This document shows positions 18,265-27,606 of a stretch of 64,000 nt of DNA, piece after piece. How positions within the stretch are numbered: the first letter of the stretch is position 1; each line of letters opens with the position of its first letter. The position numbers were made by a program, and so were the translations under genes. Below the pieces are notes generated by a model. The model did not search any database. It saw nothing but the letters and a program-made list of their open reading frames with translations, and was not told the DNA's origin. The DNA is from Janthinobacterium sp. TND4EL3 (GTDB taxonomy: Bacteria > Pseudomonadota > Gammaproteobacteria > Burkholderiales > Burkholderiaceae_D). Where the stretch lies: the NCBI RefSeq assembly GCF_900156175.1, contig NZ_FTMV01000003.1, positions 124,001 to 188,000 on the forward strand, given 5' to 3'.

Positions 18265-19487
18265 ACACCGCCGCACGGCCGTCTTTAGTCGTGGTCGGCA
18301 ACGGCATGGCCGGCATGCGCACGGTCGAGGAATTGCTGACAATGGCCCCGGACCTGTACGACATCACCGTCTTCGGCGCCGAGCCGCACGGCAACTACAA
18401 CCGCATTTTGCTGTCGCCCCTGCTGGCCGGCGACAAGACGGTGGCCGACATCATGCTGCACACGCGCGACTGGTATGCGCACAACAGCATCACCCTGCAC
18501 GCGGGCGACCCCGTGGTGCGCATCGACCGCCAGGCGCGCACGGTGCAGGCGCTGTCCGGCATCGAGGTGCGCTATGACCGCCTGCTGCTGGCCACCGGTT
18601 CCACGCCCTTCATCGTGCCCGTGCCCGGCCATGAACTGCCCGGCGTGATCGGTTTTCGCGACATCGACGACGTCGACACCATGCTGCGGGCGGCGCGCAA
18701 GCACCGCCACGCGGTCGTCATCGGCGGCGGCCTGCTGGGGCTGGAGGCGGCCAACGGCCTGCAGCGCCAGGGCATGGACGTGACGGTGGTGCACATGAGC
18801 GGCGCCCTGATGAACCAGCAGCTGGACGCACCCGCGTCGATGCTGCTGAAAACGGCGCTGGAAGCGCGCGGCCTGCGGTTTTTGATGCAGGCGCAAACGG
18901 CGGAAATCCTCGGCACCGGCCGCGTGCAGGGAGTCCGCTTTGCCGATGGTACGTCGATCCCCGCCGACCTGGTGGTGATGACGGCCGGCGTGCGCCCGAA
19001 CATTGCGCTGGCGCAAGCGGCCGGCCTGCACTGCGAGCGGGCCATCGTCGTCGACGACTGCCTGCAAAGCTACGACCCGCGCGTGTACGCCGTGGGCGAA
19101 TGCGTGCAGCACCGGCGCGCCACCTTCGGCCTGGTCGCGCCCATCTGGGAACAGGCGCGCGTGTGCGGCGCGCACCTGGCCGGCGCAGGACACCGCCGCT
19201 ACGTGCAGCAGGCCAGCGCCACCAAACTGAAAGTGACGGGCATCGACCTGTATTCGGCCGGCGACATCCTCGGCGGCGAGGGCAGCGAAGACCTGGTGCT
19301 GCGCGACCCGCGCCGCGGCATCTACAAGCGCCTGGTGGTGCAGGGCAGCCGCCTGGCCGGCGCCGTGCTGTATGGCGACGTACAGGACGGCCCCTGGTAT
19401 TTCGACCTGATCCAGCAGCGCCGCGACATCAGCCAGCTGCGTTCCCATTTATTGTTCGGCCAGGCCCTGTGCGGCCAGGCCGCCTGA
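18261..19487 (+). CDS. NAD(P)/FAD-dependent oxidoreductase, probable electron donor to nitrate reductase
   Basis: The 408-residue protein is a rubredoxin-reductase/NirB-N-terminal type flavoprotein. It has an FAD-binding start SLVVVGNGMAGMRTVEE, RILLSPLLAGDK, the NAD-binding loop VVIGGGLLGLEAAN, and the second FAD loop YAVGECVQHR. It is about 408 residues, much shorter than NirB, and lacks sirohaem and iron-sulfur domains. Because it sits between nirD and the nitrate reductase catalytic gene, it most likely passes NAD(P)H electrons to NasA, as the flavoprotein subunit of assimilatory nitrate reductase does. The GTG start at 18261 overlaps the nirD stop (GTGA); an in-frame ATG 12 bases upstream is an alternative. 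Confidence 0.85.
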   Translation: MNTAARPSLVVVGNGMAGMRTVEELLTMAPDLYDITVFGAEPHGNYNRILLSPLLAGDKTVADIMLHTRDWYAHNSITLHAGDPVVRIDRQARTVQALSGIEVRYDRLLLATGSTPFIVPVPGHELPGVIGFRDIDDVDTMLRAARKHRHAVVIGGGLLGLEAANGLQRQGMDVTVVHMSGALMNQQLDAPASMLLKTALEARGLRFLMQAQTAEILGTGRVQGVRFADGTSIPADLVVMTAGVRPNIALAQAAGLHCERAIVVDDCLQSYDPRVYAVGECVQHRRATFGLVAPIWEQARVCGAHLAGAGHRRYVQQASATKLKVTGIDLYSAGDILGGEGSEDLVLRDPRRGIYKRLVVQGSRLAGAVLYGDVQDGPWYFDLIQQRRDISQLRSHLLFGQALCGQAA

Positions 19488-19509
19488 CCGCGACCGACAG
19501 GACACTTTC

Positions 19510-22179
19510 ATGACCAGCTGCACGCCCGTGAAAACCACTTGCCCCTACTGCGGCGTCGGCTGCGGCGTGGAAGCGACACGCCTGCCCGACGGCGCCATCC
19601 GCATCGCCGGCGACGCCAGCCACCCGGCCAACCTGGGGCGCCTGTGCGTGAAAGGCTCGGCCCTGGGCGACACCCTGGACCTGGACCAGCGCCTGCTCTA
19701 CCCGCAGGTGCGCGTGGACGGCGTGCTGCGGCGCGCTTCCTGGGATGCCGCGCTGGACCAGGTGGCCGGCGGCCTGCGCGCCATCATGGCCGAGCACGGG
19801 CCGGACGCCGTCGCCCTGTACGTGTCGGGCCAGCTGCTGACGGAAGACTATTACATCGCCAATAAATTCATGAAGGGCTACGTGGGCAGCGCGAACATCG
19901 ACACCAATTCGCGCCTGTGCATGTCCTCGGCCGTCGCGGGGCACAAGCGCGCGTTCGGCGAAGACATCGTGCCCGGCTGCTATGAAGACCTGGAACTGGC
20001 CGACATGATCGTGCTGGTGGGCTCGAACACGGCCTGGTGCCATCCGATCCTGTTCCAGCGCATCGCCCGCATCAAGGAAACCCGGCCGGAGATGAAACTG
20101 GTGGTGATCGACCCGCGCCGCACGGCCACCTGCGAGCTGGCCGACCTGCACCTGCCCGTGAAACCGGGCACGGACGTGTGGCTGTTCAACGGTTTGCTGT
20201 GCCACCTGGCGCGCGAAGGCGTGGTCGATGACGCTTTCGTCACGCTGCACAGCCGTGGCCTGGACGAGGCGCTGGCGGCCGCCCACGTGGATTGCGGCGA
20301 CCCGCTGCAGGTGGCGCGCATCTGCAAGGTCGATCCGCACGCCCTGCTGGCGTTTTACCAGGCCTTTACCGCCACGCGCAAGGTCGTCACCGCCTTTTCG
20401 CAGGGCGTGAACCAGTCGTCCTGCGGCACGGACAAGGTCAACAGCATCATCAACTGCCACCTGGCGACGGGCCGCATCGGCCAGCCCGGCATGGGGCCGT
20501 TTTCGCTCACGGGCCAGCCGAACGCCATGGGCGGGCGCGAAGTAGGGGGCCTGGCCAACATGCTGGCGGCGCACCTGGAACTGGACAATCCGCTGCACCG
20601 CGACACCGTGCAAACCTTCTGGGACTCTCCCCGCATGGCGAACAAGCCGGGCCTGAAGGCCGTGGACCTGTTCCACGCGATCGAAGCGGGCAAGGTCAAG
20701 GCCGTGTGGATCATCGCCACCAACCCGCTGGTCAGCATGCCGGACGCCGACCAGGTGCGCCGCGCGCTGGACAAGTGCGAGCTGGTGGTGGTGTCGGACA
20801 TCAGCGCGCAGTCGGACACGAACGCGCATGCCGACGTGCTGCTGCCCGCGCTGGGCTGGGGCGAGAAGGACGGCACGGTGACGAACTCGGAGCGGCGCAT
20901 CTCGCGCCAGCGCGCGTTCTTGCCGGCGCCGGGCGAGGCGCGCGCCGACTGGGACGTGCTGTGCGACGTGGCGCGCCGCATGGGCTATGCCGGCTTTGAT
21001 TTCACGTCGCCGCAAGCCATTTTTAGCGAGCATGCGCGCCTGTCCACCTTCCGCAATAGGGCGGAAACGGCGCGCCTGTTCAGCCTGGCGGGACTGGACA
21101 GCCTTGATGCTGCGCAATACGACGCGCTGGCGCCGCAGCAGTGGCCGCAGGGCCCGGCGCGGCTGTTCGGCGACGGCCGTTTCGCCCATGCGGACGGGCG
21201 CGCCCGCTTCGTGCCGACGGCGCCGCGCGCGCCGCGCAACGCGCCCGACGAAGACTATCCGCTGATCCTGAACACGGGCAGGGTGCGCGACCAGTGGCAT
21301 ACGATGACGCGCACGGGCAAGGCGGCGAAATTGTCGGGCCACGTCGCCGAAGCCTTCATCGACCTCCACCCGCAGGATGCGCTGCTGTACAGCGTGCGCG
21401 AGGGCGAGCTGGCGCGCGTCTCCAGCGCCTGGGGCGCGATGGTGGCGCGCGTCGTGCACGGCGGCGGCATCGCGCGCGGCCAGGTCTTCGTGCCCATCCA
21501 CTGGAGCGACGCGAATGCGTCCGACGCGCGCGTGGGCGCCGTCGTCAACCCGGTCGTCGACCCCGTCTCGGGCGAACCGGAATTCAAGCATACGCCCGTG
21601 CGCATCGAGCAGTTCCGCGTGCACTGGCATGCGTTTGTCCTGAGCCGCACGCCTTTGATTCTCGACGGCGTGGCGCACTGGACGCGCGTGCAGGGCGAGC
21701 AGTTTTTGCGCTACGAACTGGCGGGCCGCCAGCGCATCGAGGATCTCGGCGCCTGGGCGCGTGCGCTGCTGGGCGTGACGGATGGCGAGGCCGACTGGCT
21801 CGATTACGCGGACGCCAGCGCCGGCGTGTACCGCGCCGTGCACCTGGACGAGGGCCGCATCGCGCAATGTGTATATGTCTCGCCCCGTCCCGACCTGCCG
21901 TCGCGCAGCTGGCTGGCCAGCCTGTTTGCGCACGCGCAAATGGATGCGCTTGATCGCGCCGGCGTGCTGCTGGGCCAGCCCATCGGCAAGGGCGTGGACG
22001 CCGGCCCCACCGTGTGCTCGTGCTTTGGCGTGGGGCGCAACACCATCTGCGCCGCCATCGTGGAGCAGAAGCTGACGACGACGGCGCAGGTGACGGCTTG
22101 CGTCAAGGCAGGCGGCAATTGCGGCTCCTGCGTGCCCGAGATACGACAGTTGCTGCTGGAGGCGCGCAGCGCGGCCTGA
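19510..22179 (+). CDS. nasA: assimilatory nitrate reductase, molybdopterin catalytic subunit
   Basis: The 889-residue enzyme reduces nitrate to nitrite in the cytoplasm. It begins with a [4Fe-4S] motif TTCPYCGVGCGVEA and the matching RLCVKGSALGD, followed by molybdopterin oxidoreductase domains with NSRLCMSSAVAGHKRAFG and GVNQSSCGTDKVNSI, and the C-terminal dinucleotide-binding domain starting about LILNTGRVRDQWHTMTRTGK. The extreme C-terminus (about 830-885) is a BFD-like [2Fe-2S] module with CSCFGVG and CVKAGGNCGSCVPE, as in Klebsiella-type NasA. It requires Mo-bisMGD; no cofactor genes are in the window. No signal peptide is present, which fits assimilation rather than respiration. Confidence 0.96.
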   Translation: MTSCTPVKTTCPYCGVGCGVEATRLPDGAIRIAGDASHPANLGRLCVKGSALGDTLDLDQRLLYPQVRVDGVLRRASWDAALDQVAGGLRAIMAEHGPDAVALYVSGQLLTEDYYIANKFMKGYVGSANIDTNSRLCMSSAVAGHKRAFGEDIVPGCYEDLELADMIVLVGSNTAWCHPILFQRIARIKETRPEMKLVVIDPRRTATCELADLHLPVKPGTDVWLFNGLLCHLAREGVVDDAFVTLHSRGLDEALAAAHVDCGDPLQVARICKVDPHALLAFYQAFTATRKVVTAFSQGVNQSSCGTDKVNSIINCHLATGRIGQPGMGPFSLTGQPNAMGGREVGGLANMLAAHLELDNPLHRDTVQTFWDSPRMANKPGLKAVDLFHAIEAGKVKAVWIIATNPLVSMPDADQVRRALDKCELVVVSDISAQSDTNAHADVLLPALGWGEKDGTVTNSERRISRQRAFLPAPGEARADWDVLCDVARRMGYAGFDFTSPQAIFSEHARLSTFRNRAETARLFSLAGLDSLDAAQYDALAPQQWPQGPARLFGDGRFAHADGRARFVPTAPRAPRNAPDEDYPLILNTGRVRDQWHTMTRTGKAAKLSGHVAEAFIDLHPQDALLYSVREGELARVSSAWGAMVARVVHGGGIARGQVFVPIHWSDANASDARVGAVVNPVVDPVSGEPEFKHTPVRIEQFRVHWHAFVLSRTPLILDGVAHWTRVQGEQFLRYELAGRQRIEDLGAWARALLGVTDGEADWLDYADASAGVYRAVHLDEGRIAQCVYVSPRPDLPSRSWLASLFAHAQMDALDRAGVLLGQPIGKGVDAGPTVCSCFGVGRNTICAAIVEQKLTTTAQVTACVKAGGNCGSCVPEIRQLLLEARSAA

Positions 22180-22241
22180 AAATCTGTCCTTTCGGGCACG
22201 GCTTTGTTATATTGCCAGCTCTATAACAGAGAGGCAGTGTG

Positions 22242-22772
22242 ATGACAGCAGTACAACACCCTACGGTCTGGCTGACGGGCTTGAGCGGCGCCGGCAAGAC
22301 CAGCATTGCGCTTGCGCTGGCGCAAACGCTCAAGGCCCAGGGCCAGGCCGTGACGGTGCTCGACGGCGACCAGCTGCGCCATGGCCTGAACCGCGATCTC
22401 GGTTTCACGCCCGAAGACCGGCATGAAAACATCCGCCGCACGGCCGAAGTGGCGCGCCTGATGAATGACGCGGGCCTGCTCGTCATCGCCGCCTTCATCT
22501 CTCCCAGCCGCGCCGACCGGGCCATGGCCGCCGACATCATCGGCGCCGCGCATTTCATCGAAGTCCACGTCAGCACGCCGCTGGCCGTGTGCGAGGCGCG
22601 CGATCCCAAGGGCCTGTACGAAAAGGCGCGCGCGGGGCAGATCGCGCAGTTTACGGGCGTTTCCGCGCCGTATGAAGCGCCGTTGGCGGCCGCGCTGACC
22701 CTGGACGCGGGCAGCCTGGCGCTGGACGAGTCGGTCGCGCGCATCTGCCGGCACCTGCGGCAGCGGCCGTGA
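22242..22772 (+). CDS. cysC: adenylyl-sulfate (APS) kinase
   Basis: The 176-residue protein phosphorylates adenosine phosphosulfate to PAPS. It has the P-loop [14 protein letters not shown] (about 13-26), then [20 protein letters not shown], the APS-binding DGD and N-R-D-L-GF block, [13 protein letters not shown], and a [12 protein letters not shown] lid region with YEAP. It is a stand-alone CysC slightly shorter than the usual 200 residues. The ATG at 22242 follows GAGAGG; a GTG directly before it is the alternative. Its TGA overlaps the GTG of the diguanylate cyclase gene, an unusual pairing. It may provide sulfate assimilation or sulfation precursors; cysD/N are not in the window. Confidence 0.9.
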   Translation: MTAVQHPTVWLTGLSGAGKTSIALALAQTLKAQGQAVTVLDGDQLRHGLNRDLGFTPEDRHENIRRTAEVARLMNDAGLLVIAAFISPSRADRAMAADIIGAAHFIEVHVSTPLAVCEARDPKGLYEKARAGQIAQFTGVSAPYEAPLAAALTLDAGSLALDESVARICRHLRQRP

Positions 22773-24772
22773 CGACCTGGCGCAAACGATTGCGCCGGCG
22801 CTTGCCCGCCAGCCTGAAGGCGCGCATGAGCATGGTCGTCTTCCTGCTGGTGCTGGGCGCCGTGGCGCTGCTGGCGCTGGCCACCCTGGCCGTGGCCGAA
22901 CGGGGCATGCGCGACGTCACGGGCCGGCAGCAGTACGTGTCGCTGTCCGGCGCCGCCGTCTTCATCGACGAGGAACTCGACGCCAGGCGCAATGTGCTGC
23001 GCGCCATCGCCGACAGCCTGGCGCAGAGCGGCGCGCACGACGGCGCCGGCCTGCAGCGCTTCCTGGCCGCGCAGACGGTGCTGGCCAAGGAGTTTTACTC
23101 GGCCGGCGTGGTGGGCGTCGATGGCGCGGTGCTGGCCAGCGTCAGCCCGTTCAGGCCGCAGGCGGGGCTGAACCTGAAAGGCCGTCCGTATTTCGAACAG
23201 ACGCTGGCGACCCGCCGCTCGGTGATCTCCGCGCCGCTCAACGGCAGCATTTCCGGCATGCCCATCGTGGTGGTGACGCAGCCCGTGTTCGATGCGCAGG
23301 GCGCCATGCGCTATGTGCTGGCAGCGAGCGTGAACCTGCGCCAGCCCGATTTCCTGGGCCGCCTCGGCGCCCTCAAGCCCGGCGCGGGCGGCTACCTGTA
23401 CATCATGACGAATGACGGCGTCATCGTCGAACACCCCGACAAGTCGCGCATCATGCAGCATATCGAAGCCGATGGCCCCCTCAGCGAGCCCGCGCGGCGC
23501 GCCTTGCAGGGCTTCGAAGGCTGGCAGACGGGCACCACCACGCGCGGCGTCGATGCGCTGTTCGCCTACCACCGCATCGCCTCGACGGGCTGGATACTGG
23601 CGTCCGTGTATCCCATGCGCGACGCGTTCGCGCCGCTGCACGCCATCCGCAGCAAGATCCTGCTGGCTGCCGTGCTGCTGGCGGCACTGGCGGGCCTGGC
23701 CGGCTGGCGCGTGGTGCTGCGCCTGCTGCGGCCCCTGGCGCGCCTGCGCCACCATGTGCATGAAATCCGCCGCCAGCGCCTGGGCATCGAAGCGCTGCAG
23801 ATCGAGCGGCGCGACGAAATCGGCGACTTGAGCCGCGATTTCTATTCGCTGGTGGCCGAGCGCGAGAGCGCCGAGGCGCAGACGCGCGACAGCGAGCGGC
23901 GCCTGAAGCTGCTGACGGACCACGTCCCCGTGGTGATCGTCTATATCGACCGCGAGCACCGCTACCAGTTCATCAATGCGACGTTTGAAAAATGGTTCGG
24001 CAGGTCGCAGCAGGAAAGCCTGATGCAGTCGATACGCGACGTGCTGGGCGAGGAAGCCTACCAGCTGCGCGAACAGTATTTGCGGCGCGCCTTCGCGGGC
24101 GAGGAGGTCGAATATGAATTTACGGTCGATGGCGTGGGCGACGCAGGGCGGCGCGCCTTCCAGACCAGCTATGTGCCCGACGTGGGCGAGAGCGGCACGG
24201 TGGAGGGCGTGTATGGCCTGATCCATGAAATCACCAAGGTCAAGGCCGTGCACACGGCGCTGCAGTTCGCCGCCGCCACCGATATCCTGACGGGCATCGC
24301 CAACCGGCGCCGCTTCGACGAGCAGCTGGCGCAAAGCATGCAGCGCACGCGCGCCACGCGCGCGCCGATGGCGCTGGCCTATCTCGATATCGACCGCTTC
24401 AAGGCCATCAATGACAGCCTGGGACACCAGGCGGGCGACGCGGTGCTCCAGGAATTCGCCGCGCGCCTGGTGCGCAGCGTGCGCGCCAGCGACCTGGTGG
24501 CACGCCTGGCCGGCGATGAATTCGTGATCGTTTTCGAAGGCGTGAAGAGCGCGGCTGAAGTGCGCCACATCGGCGCCAAGATCATCGGCGCCATCCGCCA
24601 GCCGTTTGAGCTGGCCGGCGGCCCGCTGCCGGTGACGACCAGCGTCGGCATCGCCATCTTCCGCGACGGGGCGCTGACGCCGGCCCAGCTGCTGGACCTG
24701 GCCGACCAGGCCCTGTACGACGCCAAGGGGCAGGGCCGCGATGGCGTGGCGCTGCGCGAGGCGGCGCCGTAG
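22769..24772 (+). CDS. membrane diguanylate cyclase with Cache and PAS sensors
   Basis: The 667-residue protein starts with a transmembrane helix (about 20-45). A periplasmic dCache-type sensor (about 50-280) follows, with [19 protein letters not shown] and [17 protein letters not shown]. Then come a second transmembrane helix with a HAMP-like stretch, a PAS domain (about 375-495, with [23 protein letters not shown]) and a C-terminal GGDEF domain ([16 protein letters not shown]; catalytic [12 protein letters not shown]). The A-GDEF variant of the active loop is common in active cyclases. It should make cyclic di-GMP in response to a periplasmic ligand. It starts with GTG overlapping the cysC stop codon. 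Confidence 0.92.
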   Translation: MTTWRKRLRRRLPASLKARMSMVVFLLVLGAVALLALATLAVAERGMRDVTGRQQYVSLSGAAVFIDEELDARRNVLRAIADSLAQSGAHDGAGLQRFLAAQTVLAKEFYSAGVVGVDGAVLASVSPFRPQAGLNLKGRPYFEQTLATRRSVISAPLNGSISGMPIVVVTQPVFDAQGAMRYVLAASVNLRQPDFLGRLGALKPGAGGYLYIMTNDGVIVEHPDKSRIMQHIEADGPLSEPARRALQGFEGWQTGTTTRGVDALFAYHRIASTGWILASVYPMRDAFAPLHAIRSKILLAAVLLAALAGLAGWRVVLRLLRPLARLRHHVHEIRRQRLGIEALQIERRDEIGDLSRDFYSLVAERESAEAQTRDSERRLKLLTDHVPVVIVYIDREHRYQFINATFEKWFGRSQQESLMQSIRDVLGEEAYQLREQYLRRAFAGEEVEYEFTVDGVGDAGRRAFQTSYVPDVGESGTVEGVYGLIHEITKVKAVHTALQFAAATDILTGIANRRRFDEQLAQSMQRTRATRAPMALAYLDIDRFKAINDSLGHQAGDAVLQEFAARLVRSVRASDLVARLAGDEFVIVFEGVKSAAEVRHIGAKIIGAIRQPFELAGGPLPVTTSVGIAIFRDGALTPAQLLDLADQALYDAKGQGRDGVALREAAP

Positions 24773-24775
24773 CGA

Positions 24776-25693
24776 CTACAGCGTGGCGTTCCAGTGCTCG
24801 AGCTGCTGCGTGGTGGCCGTCACGCCGCCGCAGACGATGACGAGCACGTTGCGGTAGGGCGCCAGTTGCGGCGCCTTGCCGTAGACGGCCGCCAGGGCCG
24901 CGCCGCAGGCCGGTTCCACCACCAGCCGATGATCGTCGATAAACCGCCGGCAGGCGTCGACGGCGGCACGGTCAGACACCACCACGCTGTGCAGCAGGCG
25001 CGCCTGGCTGATGGCGAAGGCCTGGGCGCAGACCTGGCGCGCGGCCAGCGAGGTGGCGATGCTGCTCACGGCGGGCAGGGCCACGTGTGCGCGCGCGGCC
25101 ACGGCGGCCGCCAGCGAAGCGGCGCCTTCGGTTTCCACGGCCACCAGGGCCACGTCGTCCCAGCCGTTGCGCTGCAAGCCCTCGGCCACGCCGGCCAGCA
25201 GGCCGCCGCCGCCCACCGACAGCACGACGGCGTCCGGCTTGACGCCCGCGCGGGCCACTTCATCGATCATGCCGGCATGGCCCTGCCACAGCAGCGGGTC
25301 GTCGAACGGGTGCAAAAAGGCGTCCTGCGGCGTGAGCATGGCTTGCGCCAGCGCGTTCGCTTCCTGCCAGGCGGCGCCGTGCACGATCACTTCGGCGCCT
25401 TCCTGCACGATCAGGGCCCTGGCCCGTTCGCTCGTCGTTTCCGGCACGACGACGACGACGGGGATGCCCAGCTGGCGCCCGGCATAGGCGACGGCGATGC
25501 CGGCATTGCCGCCGGAAGAGGAAATGAAGCGCCTGGCGCCACGGCGCGCGTATTCTTCGCACGCGAGGCCGATGCCGCGGATCTTGAACGAGCCGGGCGG
25601 CTGCAAGGCTTCCAGCTTGAGCCAGATGGCGCGCTCGCTGAGCAGGCTCAGCGCGCGCGAGTTGAGCAGATGGGTTTCGATGTGCAGGGCCAT
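24776..25693 (-). CDS. PLP-dependent serine/threonine dehydratase-like enzyme
   Basis: A 305-residue fold-type II PLP enzyme. The Schiff-base lysine is in PGSFKIRGIG (about residue 37), the phosphate-binding segment is SSSGGNAGIAVAYAGRQLG (about 58-76), and the glycine loop is LSVGGGGLLAGVAEGL (about 160). The length and the SSSGGNAG motif, with S-G-G in place of S-x-GNH, resemble eukaryotic-type L-serine dehydratases rather than long biosynthetic threonine deaminases; no ACT regulatory domain is present. It probably deaminates serine or threonine to the 2-oxo acid in catabolism. It converges on the diguanylate cyclase gene with only 3 bp between. Confidence 0.85.
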   Translation of the reverse strand: MALHIETHLLNSRALSLLSERAIWLKLEALQPPGSFKIRGIGLACEEYARRGARRFISSSGGNAGIAVAYAGRQLGIPVVVVVPETTSERARALIVQEGAEVIVHGAAWQEANALAQAMLTPQDAFLHPFDDPLLWQGHAGMIDEVARAGVKPDAVVLSVGGGGLLAGVAEGLQRNGWDDVALVAVETEGAASLAAAVAARAHVALPAVSSIATSLAARQVCAQAFAISQARLLHSVVVSDRAAVDACRRFIDDHRLVVEPACGAALAAVYGKAPQLAPYRNVLVIVCGGVTATTQQLEHWNATL

Positions 25694-25771
25694 GCGTTTT
25701 CCTGGAAGACAGTCAGGCCAGCATCATAGCCGAAGCCCCCGCGCCGCCGCATCACCGTTGCCCGGCCCGCG

Positions 25772-26275
25772 TCAATTCAAGGGGGCGCTCTTCAGCTGGT
25801 GCCTGCGCGCCACTTCCTTCAGCGCTTCGAGCAGGTCGTCGCGCAGCTGGCGCGGCAGCTGGCCGAAGAATTCCTCGTCGTTCTGGTCGGCCATCTCGGC
25901 CAGCACGGGCACCAGCGCTTCGCCTTCCGTGGTCAGTTCGATCGAGTGCTGGCGGCGGTCGGCCAGCAGGATGGATTTGCTGACCATGCCCTTGCTTTCC
26001 AGGCGGTCGATCAGTTTCGACACGGCGCCCTTGCTCATGCCGGCCACTTGGGCCAGCACGGTGGGCGAGGTGCAGCCGAGGCGGAACATTTCGCGCAGCA
26101 CCACCCATTCGGACACCGTCACGCCGTTGGCTTCGGCTTTTTTCTGGAAGCTGTGGGAAACGTGGTTGGAGACGAAGCGCAGCCAGTAGCCGAGGTGCGC
26201 TTCCAGCTCGCTGACGCGCACGCCGCCGGGATGGCTGATTTGCGGCGTGACGGCCGCTTCAAAATTATGGCTCAT
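25772..26275 (-). CDS. MarR-family transcriptional regulator
   Basis: A 167-residue winged-helix regulator. The helix-turn-helix and wing are visible as SEWVVLREMF, TSPTVLAQVAGMSKGAVSKL and IDRLESKGMVSKSILLADRR, with the typical DRR wing tip, flanked by alpha-helical dimerisation segments. The start MSHNFEAA at 26275 is preceded by GAAGGAAA at good distance; a longer upstream frame of about 60 residues runs through an AT-rich promoter-like region and is not supported. The inducer and targets are unknown; it may control the adjacent dehydratase gene, transcribed the same way 78 bp downstream. Confidence 0.88.
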   Translation of the reverse strand: MSHNFEAAVTPQISHPGGVRVSELEAHLGYWLRFVSNHVSHSFQKKAEANGVTVSEWVVLREMFRLGCTSPTVLAQVAGMSKGAVSKLIDRLESKGMVSKSILLADRRQHSIELTTEGEALVPVLAEMADQNDEEFFGQLPRQLRDDLLEALKEVARRHQLKSAPLN

Positions 26276-26651
26276 TTCTTTTCCTTCACTGGGCGATGCA
26301 GCCGGCATGGTTAAGGCCTTCGCACTTGCGGTCGAGTGGTTTTGTTTAGGGACGCAGCTTGCTGATGGTAGTTTTAACACTGTTTCAACAGGAAAGCATT
26401 TGCAGCTTCGGTACTTTTCTTCATTTCCTTGCTCTGGATATACAAAAACTAATATCAAGCAAATAATCGTATTGCTGGACAGGAAGATTAAAAAAATAAC
26501 GCATGTTGCATCAATGGTAACAGCATTTTTGCCGAATTGATAAATATTTCACGTCCTTCGCTGCGTTCGTCCCCATTCGCGTCTTGCCCGCGCGACAGTC
26601 GCCACTGTCATGTCCGCCGGCCGCCCCGGCTGGCCGTCCGTTTCCCCGTGG
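26276..26651. other. AT-rich intergenic region between glpR and the marR-type gene
   Basis: This 376-bp gap lies between the 3' end of glpR and the start of the MarR gene, both on the minus strand. It is noticeably more AT-rich than the surroundings and has no convincing reading frame. A dyad CTGTT-TC-AACAG (26380-26391) about 105 bp upstream of the MarR start is a plausible autoregulatory operator. No clear sigma-70 promoter or terminator could be assigned. Confidence 0.4.
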
Positions 26652-27413
26652 TCAGGCGGCCACCACCACCTTCACGCCCGCCTCGCGCAGTACCTGGGCA
26701 AAGCGCGGCGGGGCGGGCGCATCCGTGAACAGCATGTCGACCTGGGCCAGGTCGGCCAGGCGCACCAGGGCCTTGCGGCCGAACTTGTGCTGGTCGGCCA
26801 CCAGCCACACTTCGCGCGACTGCTCGATGATGGCTTGCGCCACTTTGACTTCGCGCGCGTCGAAATCGCGCAGGCTGCCGTCTTCGTCGATGCTGGAAAT
26901 GCCGATGATGCCGATGTCGACCTTGAACTGGCGGATGAAGTCGATGGTGGCTTCGCCGACGATGCCGCGGTCGCGCCCGCGCACCACGCCGCCGGCCACG
27001 ATGACTTCGCAGGCGGGATTGTCGGCCAGGATGGCGGCCACGTTGAGGTTGTTCGTCACCACGTGCAAGCCCGTGTGCTGGCCCAGCGCGCGCGCCACTT
27101 CCTCGGTGGTCGTGCCGATATTGATCAGCAGCGAGCAGCCGTGCGGCACCTGCGCGGCGACGGCGGCGGCGATGCGCCGCTTGGCGTCGCTGTTGAATAC
27201 TTGCCGCTGGCTGTAATCGATGTTTTCCACGGACGAGGGCAAGCCCACGCCGCCGTGATAGCGGGCCAGCAGGCGCGCTTCTTCCATCTGCTTGACGTCG
27301 CGGCGCACGGTTTGCGGCGTCACGTCCAGCTGCTGCGCCAGCTCTTCGACGGACATCGTGACCTTCTGGCGCACCACTTCGAGCAGGCGCCGCTGGCGGG
27401 GATTCAAAATCAT
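26652..27413 (-). CDS. glpR: DeoR-family glycerol-3-phosphate regulon repressor
   Basis: The 253-residue protein has an N-terminal DeoR helix-turn-helix (MSVEELAQQLDVTPQTVRRD, residues 20-39) and a C-terminal sugar-phosphate sensor domain with LLINIGTTTEEVARAL (about 95-110), VVTNNLNVAAIL and VADQHKFGRKALVRLADLA. These match E. coli GlpR closely in order and spacing. It should repress glycerol genes until glycerol-3-phosphate binds. It is divergent from the glp operon, with a shared control region. Confidence 0.93.
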   Translation of the reverse strand: MILNPRQRRLLEVVRQKVTMSVEELAQQLDVTPQTVRRDVKQMEEARLLARYHGGVGLPSSVENIDYSQRQVFNSDAKRRIAAAVAAQVPHGCSLLINIGTTTEEVARALGQHTGLHVVTNNLNVAAILADNPACEVIVAGGVVRGRDRGIVGEATIDFIRQFKVDIGIIGISSIDEDGSLRDFDAREVKVAQAIIEQSREVWLVADQHKFGRKALVRLADLAQVDMLFTDAPAPPRFAQVLREAGVKVVVAA

Positions 27414-27436
27414 GGGCTAGTCTCTTTAAAAATCAC

Positions 27437-27456
27437 AAACGAACAAAAACGAACAA
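27437..27456. promoter_or_regulatory. candidate GlpR operator in the glpR-glpD intergenic region
   Basis: Two adjacent copies of AAACGAACAA (27437-27446 and 27447-27456) lie 24 bp upstream of glpR and about 150 bp upstream of glpD. ACGAACA is the half-site known for GlpR operators in enterobacteria. Here the copies are direct, not inverted, repeats. A partial opposite-orientation half-site (ATGTTG, about 27470) follows. Binding here would give autorepression of glpR and repression of the glp operon. Confidence 0.5.
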
Positions 27457-27606
27457 ATAGTGATAAAAATATGTTGCTATCGATTCGCAATCTGGCGTAT
27501 CTTATCCATATTGCATTCGAATGACATCTGTATTGATCTTAACGACAGTCACCGGCCATGCCTAGTCTTTCCTGGGGCGCCGGTGCTTGACAGCGATGGA
27601 GGCCCG

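Noticed and set aside
19429-21939. An 836-codon minus-strand open frame opposite nasA
   Set aside because: Same cause; its translation has no recognisable fold and the plus strand holds all nitrate reductase motifs.
25772-26458. Longer N-terminus for the MarR-type regulator
   Set aside because: The extra 61 residues are not MarR-like and cross an AT-rich region; the ATG at 26275 has a strong ribosome site.
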